A stretch of DNA of 64,000 bases from Chitinophagaceae bacterium (GCA_020437365.1 JAGQWM010000006.1:1-64000); one strand, 5' to 3'. Numbered from the stretch's first letter, positions 53,535 to 60,314 are shown. Notes: generated by a model not told the origin, from the sequence alone. Numbers and translations: made by a program.

Positions 53535-54896
53535 ATGAAAAAAGATATTACCATTGTGGGAGCCGGGTTGGTTGGTTCTCTTTTGTCTGTGTATTTATCA
53601 AAAAGAGGGTATAGCATTTCTTTGTTCGAACGCCGTAGTGATATGCGAAAAGAAAAACTCAGTGCTGGCCGTTCTATCAACCTTGCATTGAGCGACCGTG
53701 GATTATTAGCTTTGGAAAAAGTTGGTTTGGCCTACAGCATAAAACAAATATGCATTCCCATGCATGGCCGTTGCATTCATAATACCGATGGCACAATTGC
53801 ATTTCAACCTTATGGCAAAGAAGGGCAATATATAAATTCTGTGTCCCGCGGTGAATTGAATAAAAGGCTTATGTCGTTGGCAGAGGAAAATGGAGCGAAT
53901 ATTTATTTCAATGAAAAATGCACGGCCATTGATTGGGACAATCGAAAAGTGGTATTCGAGAATGAAGAAACAAAAAATACGAAGATTCAAAAAGCTGATT
54001 TAATTTTTGGTGCCGATGGTGCCTTTTCAGCTGCTCGTTTGCAACACCAGTTACACCATCATAAATTCGATTATCAGCAATATTATATTGATTGCGGCTA
54101 TAAAGAATTGACCATTCCTCCAACGGCCAATGGCGATTTTGCGTTGGAACCAAACGCATTACACATCTGGCCCCGCAAATATTATATGTTGATTGCACTT
54201 CCTAATTTGGATAAAACGTTTACTTGTACTTTATTTTTCCCATTTGAAAATCTGTCAGATGACGAACAGCGGCTTTCATTTAAAAAAATAAATACGGAAG
54301 AAAAAATTAAAAAGTTCTTCCATGCCAATTTCCCGGATGCCATTCCACTCATGCCGGATTATGTCAATGAATTTTTGACCAATCCCACATCTTCATTGGT
54401 AACAGTAAAATGTTTTCCATGGATTAGGGATGATTATTTTGCATTGATTGGCGATGCGGCACATGCATTGGTGCCTTTCTATGGACAAGGAATGAATTGT
54501 GGTTTTGAGGATTGCCGCATTTTGGATGAACTGATTGAAAAATATGCTACTGACTGGTCAAAAGTTTTTAGTGAATACCAAACAATGCGTAAGCCGGATG
54601 CAGATGCCATTGCAGATTTAGCCATATATAATTTTACGGAAATGCGGGACAAAACTGCCGACCCGAAATTTTTGTTGCAGAAAAAAATTGAAAACAGGTT
54701 TGCACAATTACATCCTGATAAATGGTTGCCTTTATACTCTCTTGTTACTTTCAGTCCTGAAATTCGCTACTCCGATGCTATGAAAAAAGGAGAACAACAG
54801 GAAAAAATTATGAGTGAAATAATGAAAATGCCCGGTATAGAAAAAAAATGGGAAAGTGAGGAAATTGAAAAATTAATGTTGCGTAAAATCGACTAA
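53535..54896 (+). CDS. kmo: Kynurenine 3-monooxygenase
   Basis: KMO is an FAD enzyme that hydroxylates kynurenine using NADPH. ITIVGAGLVGSLLSVYLSKRG at residues 5-25 is the FAD motif, LFERRSDMRKEKLSAGRSIN follows, ADLIFGADGAFSAAR is the second motif, and LIGDAAHALVPFYGQGMNCG near residue 308 is the GD motif. The 453-residue length is typical. The ATG at 53535 begins the FAD fold; the open frame to 53496 adds 13 unlikely residues. Array 2 follows its stop. Confidence 0.96.
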   Translation: MKKDITIVGAGLVGSLLSVYLSKRGYSISLFERRSDMRKEKLSAGRSINLALSDRGLLALEKVGLAYSIKQICIPMHGRCIHNTDGTIAFQPYGKEGQYINSVSRGELNKRLMSLAEENGANIYFNEKCTAIDWDNRKVVFENEETKNTKIQKADLIFGADGAFSAARLQHQLHHHKFDYQQYYIDCGYKELTIPPTANGDFALEPNALHIWPRKYYMLIALPNLDKTFTCTLFFPFENLSDDEQRLSFKKINTEEKIKKFFHANFPDAIPLMPDYVNEFLTNPTSSLVTVKCFPWIRDDYFALIGDAAHALVPFYGQGMNCGFEDCRILDELIEKYATDWSKVFSEYQTMRKPDADAIADLAIYNFTEMRDKTADPKFLLQKKIENRFAQLHPDKWLPLYSLVTFSPEIRYSDAMKKGEQQEKIMSEIMKMPGIEKKWESEEIEKLMLRKID

Positions 54897-55054
54897 TCGT
54901 TTCGTCTCCAAATCAACTAATCGAATCATCACCAAATCGACTAATCGTTTCATTTCCAAATCTCCAAATTGAATCATCGCCAAATCAATTAATCGCATCA
55001 TCTCCAAATTGAATCATCTCCAAATCAACTAATCGTTTCATCTCCAAATCAATT
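54894..55054 (-). repeat. Tandem array 2: 24-bp and 40-bp units related to array 1 in reverse orientation
   Basis: On the plus strand the core unit is CTAATCGTTTCATCTCCAAA plus TCAA (24 bp); its reverse complement contains TTGATTTGGAGATGAA and CGATTAG, the same words as array 1. One 40-bp unit of the array 1 type is also present. About six units are seen, with changes such as ATCGCATC. It fills the kmo-pyrF gap and runs into the pyrF promoter. Confidence 0.9.
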
Positions 55055-55061
55055 AACTTTG
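55054..55061 (+). promoter_or_regulatory. -7 promoter element directly before pyrF
   Basis: TAACTTTG matches TAnnTTTG and ends 4 nt before the ATG at 55066, implying a leaderless or nearly leaderless mRNA. It lies at the end of array 2. Confidence 0.5.
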
Positions 55062-55065
55062 CCAC

Positions 55066-55866
55066 ATGACCCGTGCACAAATTATTGAACAAATCGGAAA
55101 GAAGAAATCTTATCTCTGTGTGGGTTTAGACACTGATATTGCAAAAATTCCATCACATTTACAAATAGCAGATGACCCGGTTTTTGAATTTAATAAAGCC
55201 ATCATTGATGCTACCAAAGAATTTTGCGTTTCTTATAAAATGAATACGGCATTTTATGAAGCACAAGGTGTAAAAGGCTGGGAGTCTTTAGAAAAAACGG
55301 TTCATTATATCGGCGATGAGCATTTTAAAATTGCCGATGCCAAACGTGGCGATATTGGCAACACATCTGACCAGTATGCCAAAGCACTTTTTGAAACAAT
55401 ACCTTTCGATGCAATAACTGTTGCGCCTTATATGGGAGAAGATAGCGTAAAACCTTTTTTACAATTTGCCGGTAAATGGGCCATTGTATTGGGATTAACT
55501 TCTAATAAAGGGGCGAAAGATTTTGAATTACAACAAACGGGTAATGGGATGCTTTATGAACAAGTTTTGCAAACGGTTTCTTCTTGGGGAACACTTGAAA
55601 ATTTAATGTTCGTAGTTGGTGCCACACAAACCGATGAATTTACCACCATAAGAAAAATCATACCTAATCATTTTTTATTGATTCCCGGAGTGGGAGCTCA
55701 AGGCGGCAGTCTGAAAGAAATTGCTGAAAAAGCCATAAATAAAGATGTTGGCATTTTGGTGAATGTCAGCCGTGCAATCATTTATGCTTCCAATGGGGAA
55801 GATTTTGCAGAAAAGGCAAGAAGTGTTGCAAAAAAATATCAACAAGAGATGATGTCTTTTCTGTAA
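55066..55866 (+). CDS. pyrF: Orotidine 5'-phosphate decarboxylase
   Basis: PyrF decarboxylates OMP to UMP, the last step of UMP synthesis. The 266-residue protein belongs to the longer type 2 group: LCVGLDTDIAKIP near the start, the catalytic FKIADAKRGDIGNTSDQYA near residue 87, and VAPYMGEDSVKPFL and GVGAQGGSLKE. Its stop abuts the stop of the convergent YCII gene. Confidence 0.95.
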   Translation: MTRAQIIEQIGKKKSYLCVGLDTDIAKIPSHLQIADDPVFEFNKAIIDATKEFCVSYKMNTAFYEAQGVKGWESLEKTVHYIGDEHFKIADAKRGDIGNTSDQYAKALFETIPFDAITVAPYMGEDSVKPFLQFAGKWAIVLGLTSNKGAKDFELQQTGNGMLYEQVLQTVSSWGTLENLMFVVGATQTDEFTTIRKIIPNHFLLIPGVGAQGGSLKEIAEKAINKDVGILVNVSRAIIYASNGEDFAEKARSVAKKYQQEMMSFL

Positions 55867-56292
55867 TTAATCAAACACTTGTTTTCCCGGGGCGAAACTA
55901 CCTATTGCATCAGCCCACCACGGAACAATATCATAAATAAAAACCCCGGCTTTTACCGTAGGGTCTGTTTTTACATATTCTTCAGCTTCATCTTTTGTTT
56001 TACAATCTAAAATAAAAAGCCCTCGCCAGGTAAAATCATTTTTCCCGAATGGGCCGGCTACTTTCAAAACACCTTCTTCAAAAAGTTTTTGCATATTGCC
56101 AAAATGCCCCACAAATAAATGGCTTCGTTCAGTGCTGTCTTTTATCTCTTTATCCTTCGGCCCGGTTTTTAAAATCACCAGCCAGAACTGTTTAATGTTT
56201 TCACCCGGGTTTTTTCGGGCAGAATCTTTTTGTGCCGATACAATATGATTGATACTAAAAAGTACAAGCATTACTAATATTATTCTCTTCAT
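55867..56292 (-). CDS. Secreted YCII-related domain protein
   Basis: The 141-residue protein has a signal peptide (KRIILVMLVLFSINHIVSAQ) and a YCII-like ferredoxin-fold domain with FWLVILKTGPKD, RSHLFVGHFGNMQKLFEEG, VAGPFGKNDFTWRGLFIL and YVKTDPTVKAGVFIYDIVPW. The family role is unclear. The ATG at 56292 gives the signal peptide; the open frame to 56337 extends into the divergent promoter. The start and first codons of this gene lie in copy A of the direct repeat, and a second truncated start is found at 57843. Confidence 0.82.
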   Translation of the reverse strand: MKRIILVMLVLFSINHIVSAQKDSARKNPGENIKQFWLVILKTGPKDKEIKDSTERSHLFVGHFGNMQKLFEEGVLKVAGPFGKNDFTWRGLFILDCKTKDEAEEYVKTDPTVKAGVFIYDIVPWWADAIGSFAPGKQVFD

Positions 56293-56505
56293 AACCACCA
56301 AATTTTGTAGAACCCAAATATCCGCCTTTTCATTCAATCAGTTACCTTTGCGGCAGCAAATATTCATATCAGAAAATAAAATATAAATAACAATGGCAAC
56401 CCGTACAGATCAATTTATAAGTCCCGATTATTTTGGCGTTGATGAATTGCTGACCGAAGAGCATAAACTCATTCGTGAGTCGGTTCGCAGTTATGTGAAA
56501 AAAGA
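56260..56505 (+). repeat. Direct repeat copy A (246 bp)
   Basis: This 246-bp segment matches 57811-58056 in the same orientation with eight base differences that I count, four of them in the first 24 bases. It covers the first codons of the YCII gene, the intergenic promoter region with TACCTTTG at 56343-56350, and the first 37 or so codons of the glutaryl-CoA dehydrogenase gene. The two copies flank the cassette. Confidence 0.95.
56343..56350 (+). promoter_or_regulatory. -7 promoter element in repeat copy A
   Basis: TACCTTTG is identical to the element before the intact glutaryl-CoA dehydrogenase gene (57894). In copy A it would transcribe through the truncated gene start and into the cassette. 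Confidence 0.55.
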
Positions 56506-56518
56506 TATGTATAGTTGA
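56393..56518 (+). pseudogene. Truncated 5' copy of the glutaryl-CoA dehydrogenase gene
   Basis: ATG at 56393 opens a 41-codon frame, MATRTDQFISPDYFGVDELL and onward, nearly identical to the start of the intact gene at 57944 (His changed to Gln at residue 7). After RSYVKKD it diverges into MYS and a TGA at 56516. It is a remnant produced by the repeat duplication, not a working enzyme. Confidence 0.9.
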
Positions 56519-56647
56519 TAAACTGTGCATAAATTACGTTACATTATATTTACAAGAAACTGATAAAGCTGGTAACTTCATAATACGTTTTTAATATATT
56601 ATTACTGAATTTTATGTAGCTATGTTTACCAAATTAAAATCTTGCGT

Positions 56648-57313
56648 ATGAAAAAGATGTATATATTTCTGTTTTTATTATTTATTTTCGGCAAATCATT
56701 TTCACAAGTGGGTCCCTCGGAACAAACTATTACAATAGATTCAATTGTTAATACAAATCTTTCAAATGAAATTCGATTGATATTTAATAAATTACAATGT
56801 GTTCCGGAAAATGTCGTAGAGAATTGTCAAATACCTAGTTTTTCTGAAAATGATTTTAATTTTGATAAGGTTTATCGTAGTAGGAAACCTAATGAATCAG
56901 AGATTGGGTATTCTGTTAAATCGACCTTAAGTACTCCTGGAATCCAGTTTGTATTTTCCGTTTCTGTAAAGGATGGAATTTATAAAAATCCCATGTTAGT
57001 GAAAACTAAAGACGATAAATCGCAAGGCGTTTATAACGAATTAAATGAAAATAAATCATTAACAGTTAATAATAATAATGGAGAATTTGAATATATAGCA
57101 AGTGCTGTAGATTTTGGCGTTCCACAGAATTATATTGCATCGTCTAACGGATGCGGTCAATGTGTTATAGATTGTATTAATGATGCGTATTCTAAACATG
57201 GATGGGCTTCTGTCTGGGCATGGGTTCAAAGTGCTTTTTTACCTCAAACATTAGTTGGAATTGCGTTAGGATGTACTACTAAATGTTGTTTACGGGCAGT
57301 TCCTAGCAATTAA
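56648..57313 (+). CDS. Secreted protein with cysteine-rich C-terminus, putative bacteriocin-like precursor
   Basis: No family is recognised. The 221-residue protein has a signal peptide (KKMYIFLFLLFIFGKSFSQ), a middle of about 140 residues with little recognisable structure, and a distinct C-terminal part of about 55 residues with six cysteines (C169, C172, C176, C209, C213, C214) around a Trp- and Ala-rich hydrophobic helix. That tail resembles cysteine-rich antimicrobial peptides such as halocin C8-type domains in general form only. It is more AT-rich than its neighbours. The ATG at 56648 is preferred to the TTG at 56642. Confidence 0.7.
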   Translation: MKKMYIFLFLLFIFGKSFSQVGPSEQTITIDSIVNTNLSNEIRLIFNKLQCVPENVVENCQIPSFSENDFNFDKVYRSRKPNESEIGYSVKSTLSTPGIQFVFSVSVKDGIYKNPMLVKTKDDKSQGVYNELNENKSLTVNNNNGEFEYIASAVDFGVPQNYIASSNGCGQCVIDCINDAYSKHGWASVWAWVQSAFLPQTLVGIALGCTTKCCLRAVPSN

Positions 57314-57324
57314 TAAATAAGAAT

Positions 57325-57582
57325 ATGAATTTGAAAAATCTATTTTTATTTTATATTTTAATACTTGTTCCCTTAGTGGTTATGTTTATATTTATGAAGG
57401 AACATGTTTTCAGCACCAAATTATTTGTATTTTTTTTTCTATTTTATGCGTTAATATATCATCCCATAATTTCCGGAATAAGACTTTTACAGTCGGGTAA
57501 AATAAATAAAAAACAATTTTGGTATAATTTTATACCAGGGTGGAACTCCCGTTTTTTCTCCTTTCTTTTTTTTGGGAAATAG
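57325..57582 (+). CDS. Small membrane protein, putative immunity protein
   Basis: The 85-residue protein has two hydrophobic helices (NLFLFYILILVPLVVMFIFM, and LFVFFFLFYALIYHPI) and a basic, aromatic C-terminus. No family is recognised. It follows the cysteine-rich gene by 11 nt, so the two are cotranscribed. A small membrane protein directly after a secreted peptide precursor is a common toxin-immunity layout; the role is inferred from this alone. The DNA is strongly AT-rich. Confidence 0.6.
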   Translation: MNLKNLFLFYILILVPLVVMFIFMKEHVFSTKLFVFFFLFYALIYHPIISGIRLLQSGKINKKQFWYNFIPGWNSRFFSFLFFGK

Positions 57583-57711
57583 AAAATAAATTCATATAAA
57601 AATTTTAATTTCTCATACTCAGATATTGGTACTTTCTTTAAGTGCTTATATTGGAAACTTGTAGATTGTGTATTTATAATTCTGCCTGATAACTATACTC
57701 ACAGGAGATTT

Positions 57712-57828
57712 ATGCCAACACGGGGAAGTACATCTTATGGAGTTTCTCAATCCTATGGCACTCTGAAACTTAATTCAGTTTTAGTTCGGATATTTTTTCG
57801 TGGTGCAAAGAAGTACAATCAACACTAA
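57712..57828 (+). CDS. Possible 38-residue ORF at the cassette end
   Basis: ATG at 57712 follows an AGGAG with a 4-nt gap, one of the few Shine-Dalgarno-like sequences in the window. The peptide starts MPTRGSTSYGVSQSYGTLKL and ends YNQH. It matches no family I know, and its 3' end runs 18 nt into repeat copy B. It may be a remnant of a longer gene. The rest of 57583-57810 holds nothing else I can identify. Confidence 0.2.
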   Translation: MPTRGSTSYGVSQSYGTLKLNSVLVRIFFRGAKKYNQH

Positions 57829-58056
57829 AATTATTCTCTTCATAACCACCAAATTTTGTAGAACCCAAATATCCGCCTTTTCATTCAATCAGTTACCTTT
57901 GCGGCAGCAAATATTCATATCAGAAAATAAAATATAAATAAAAATGGCAACCCGTACAGATCATTTTATAAGCCCCGATTATTTTGGCGTTGATGAATTG
58001 CTGACCGAAGAGCATAAACTCATTCGTGAGTCGGTTCGTAGTTATGTGAAAAAAGA
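57811..58056 (+). repeat. Direct repeat copy B (246 bp)
   Basis: The second copy of the 246-bp direct repeat. It restores the promoter and 5' end of the intact glutaryl-CoA dehydrogenase gene. On its minus strand it also carries a truncated start of the YCII gene: ATG at 57843, MKRIILVLIVLLCTTKKYPN, then a stop. Confidence 0.95.
57894..57901 (+). promoter_or_regulatory. -7 promoter element of the glutaryl-CoA dehydrogenase gene
   Basis: TACCTTTG matches TAnnTTTG and lies 42 nt before the ATG at 57944. It is duplicated in copy A. Confidence 0.6.
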
Positions 58057-59128
58057 AATTTCTCCCATCATTGAAGACTATGCACAGAAAGCGGAATTTC
58101 CGCAACAGATTGTAAAACAACTTGGCGATTTAGGTTGTTTCGGCCCGACTGTGCCGATAGCATACGGCGGAGGTGGATTGGATTATATTTCTTACGGGTT
58201 GATGATGCAGGAATTGGAAAGAGGCGATAGCGGTGTTCGTTCCACTGCTTCCGTGCAAGGTTCTTTGGTGATGTTTCCCATTTTTCAATATGGAAGTGAA
58301 GAACAACGAAAAAAATATTTGCCCAAGTTTGCCAGTGGCGAATGGTTGGGTTGTTTTGGATTAACAGAACCCAATCATGGCAGCGATCCCAGCAGTATGC
58401 TGACTAATTTTACCGACGCCGGCGACCATGTTGTTTTGAACGGTGCCAAAATGTGGATTAGCAATGCACCTTTTGCACAAATGGCAGTTGTTTGGGCCAA
58501 AGATGAAGAAGGCGTGGTGCATGGTTTGATTGTAGAAAGAGGTATGGAAGGATTTACTACTCCCACTACGCATGATAAATGGAGTTTAAGAGCTTCGGCA
58601 ACTGGTGAATTGGTTTTCGATCATGTAAAAGTGCCCAAAGAAAATATTTTACCGAATGTAAAAGGTTTGAAAGGCCCATTAAGTTGTTTAACCAAAGCCC
58701 GTTTTGGCATTGCCTGGGGCGCAATAGGCGCAGCCATGGATTGTTATGATACGGCTTTGCGCTACGCAAAAGAAAGAGAACAATTTGGAAAACCGATTGG
58801 CGGATTTCAATTGCAACAAAAAAAACTGGCTGAAATGCTGACCGAAATTACGAAAGCACAGTTATTGAATTGGCGTTTGGGTGTGTTGATGAACGAAGGA
58901 AAAGTAACACCACAACAAGTGAGTATGGCTAAGAGAAATGCCTGTGAAGTAGCCACGAATATTTGCCGAGATGCGAGACAAATGCTGGGTGGTATGGGCA
59001 TCACCGGCGAATATCCCGTTATGCGCCACATGATGAATTTGGAAAGTGTCATTACATACGAAGGAACACATGATATTCACTTACTGATTACCGGTATGGA
59101 TGTTACAGGATTGAATGCGTTTAAGTGA
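57944..59128 (+). CDS. gcdH: Acyl-CoA dehydrogenase, glutaryl-CoA dehydrogenase type
   Basis: It probably oxidises and decarboxylates glutaryl-CoA to crotonyl-CoA with FAD. The 394-residue protein has CFGLTEPNHGSDPSSM (FAD and substrate), WISNAPFAQMAVVWAKD, LRASATGELVFDHVKVP, REQFGKPIGGFQLQQKKLAEM, and the catalytic Glu in ESVITYEGTHDIHLLITG near the end. YEGTHDIH and the GVRSTASVQGSLVM segment are typical of glutaryl-CoA dehydrogenases. The 5' end lies in repeat copy B, so the insertion left the gene whole. Confidence 0.9.
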   Translation: MATRTDHFISPDYFGVDELLTEEHKLIRESVRSYVKKEISPIIEDYAQKAEFPQQIVKQLGDLGCFGPTVPIAYGGGGLDYISYGLMMQELERGDSGVRSTASVQGSLVMFPIFQYGSEEQRKKYLPKFASGEWLGCFGLTEPNHGSDPSSMLTNFTDAGDHVVLNGAKMWISNAPFAQMAVVWAKDEEGVVHGLIVERGMEGFTTPTTHDKWSLRASATGELVFDHVKVPKENILPNVKGLKGPLSCLTKARFGIAWGAIGAAMDCYDTALRYAKEREQFGKPIGGFQLQQKKLAEMLTEITKAQLLNWRLGVLMNEGKVTPQQVSMAKRNACEVATNICRDARQMLGGMGITGEYPVMRHMMNLESVITYEGTHDIHLLITGMDVTGLNAFK

Positions 59129-59153
59129 TGTTTAGATTCACAAATTTGTAAAT

Positions 59154-59504
59154 ATGCAGATTGAAAAGAGAGATAATGTGATTGTATCAATTAGTATGCA
59201 ATTTGCTTTAGATATTATTATCTATACTGAAAAATTAGAAAAACAAAGAAAATTTAACTTGGCAAATCAGCTATTTCGAAGTGGTACATCTATAGGTGCT
59301 AACGTAAATGAGGCTCAGGGATGCGAGAGCAAAAGAGATTTTATTCATAAATTGAAAATTGCTTATAAAGAAGCCGAAGAAACACGATACTGGCTTGTAT
59401 TATGTGAAAAGTCCGAAAACTATTTATCACCCGGTAAATTATTGGATGATATTCTTTCAATTTTAAAAGTGCTTGGAAAAATTATTAGCACCGCAAAATC
59501 TTAA
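59154..59504 (+). CDS. Four-helix-bundle protein (23S rRNA intervening-sequence protein family)
   Basis: This 116-residue protein matches PF05635/TIGR02436: ALDIIIYTEKLEKQRKFNLANQLFRSGTSIGANVNEAQGCESKRDFIHKLKIAYKEAEETRYWL is the family core, with four predicted helices. Relatives are encoded in 23S rRNA intervening sequences and include the Avd protein of diversity-generating retroelements. No reverse transcriptase or rRNA is near. A 300-bp tandem array follows its stop, and words like the array lie just before its ATG, so the gene and repeats may belong together. Confidence 0.9.
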   Translation: MQIEKRDNVIVSISMQFALDIIIYTEKLEKQRKFNLANQLFRSGTSIGANVNEAQGCESKRDFIHKLKIAYKEAEETRYWLVLCEKSENYLSPGKLLDDILSILKVLGKIISTAKS

Positions 59505-59510
59505 ATTTAC

Positions 59511-59795
59511 CATTTAAAAATTCACACATTTGCACATTTAAAAATTCACTCATTTACCCATTTAAAAATTTACCCATTTGCACATTTAATAATTCACTCA
59601 TTTACCCATTTAAAAATTCACACATTTGCACATTTAATAATTCACTCATTTACCCATTTTAAAATTTGCACATTTAAAAATTTACACATTTGCACATTTA
59701 ATAATTAACTCATTTACCCATTTAATAATTCACTCATTTACCCATTTAAAAATTCACACATTTGCACATTTAATATTTCACACATTTAAAATTCT
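59511..59795 (+). repeat. Tandem array 3: about twelve 24-bp units
   Basis: Two alternating unit types are seen, CACACATTTGCACATTTAAA plus AATT and CACTCATTTACCCATTTAAT plus AATT, giving a loose 48-bp higher-order period. Single-base changes and small deletions are present. The array fills the gap between the four-helix-bundle gene and aroK and has stops in all frames that I checked. Its reverse complement has the same TTTGnAnATG style as arrays 1 and 2. Confidence 0.93.
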
Positions 59796-59807
59796 CAATT
59801 CTACAAA

Positions 59808-60314
59808 ATGAAAATATTCCTCATAGGCTTTATGGGTTCCGGCAAATCGCATTGGGGGCATTTGCTAAGCCAGAAACTGGGGCTCCGGTTTTTTGACCTT
59901 GATAAACAAATAGAGGAAGAAAACGGGAAATCAGTCAATGAAATATTCTCGACAGAAGGGGAAGAACATTTTCGCCTGTTGGAAAAAGAAATTCTTTATA
60001 TTATTACAGAGAGTCACGATAATTTTATCATGGCTTGTGGTGGCGGAGCACCTTGCTTTTATAAAAATATAGACTACATGAATGATGCAGGTTTGGTTGT
60101 TTGGTTAAATCCACCGATCGAAAAAATACTTGAACGATTAATAAAAGAAAAAAATACACGGCCATTGATTCAGGATTTGTCAGATGAAGCCATTGGCGGA
60201 TTTATCCATAAAAAAATGACCGACCGAAAAATTTATTATGAGCAAGCAAGATTAATGATTACTGAAGAAAATATAAAAATTGAAAACCTGGTAGAAAAAA
60301 TATTTCATGCATAA
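59808..60314 (+). CDS. aroK: Shikimate kinase
   Basis: AroK phosphorylates shikimate, the fifth shikimate step, and supplies the substrate of AroA at the other end of the window. The Walker A loop is LIGFMGSGKSHWG at residues 5-17, the shikimate-binding Asp is in FFDLDKQIEEENGKSVNEIF, and the glycine-rich MACGGGAPCF follows. The 168-residue length is normal. Its 3' end overlaps the next gene by 8 nt. Array 3 separates it from the gene before. Confidence 0.94.
   Translation: MKIFLIGFMGSGKSHWGHLLSQKLGLRFFDLDKQIEEENGKSVNEIFSTEGEEHFRLLEKEILYIITESHDNFIMACGGGAPCFYKNIDYMNDAGLVVWLNPPIEKILERLIKEKNTRPLIQDLSDEAIGGFIHKKMTDRKIYYEQARLMITEENIKIENLVEKIFHA

Noticed and set aside
56260-58056. Insertion sequence or transposon
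   Set aside because: No transposase and no terminal inverted repeats were seen, and 246-bp direct repeats are far too long for a target duplication.
59154-59504. Diversity-generating retroelement with Avd
   Set aside because: The protein is an Avd relative, but there is no reverse transcriptase, no template repeat and no variable C-type lectin gene in the window.
59154-59504. 23S rRNA intervening sequence
   Set aside because: No rRNA sequence flanks the gene.
59511-59795. CRISPR array or coding repeat after the four-helix-bundle gene
   Set aside because: Units of 24 bp follow each other directly without spacers, and stops occur in the frames I read.
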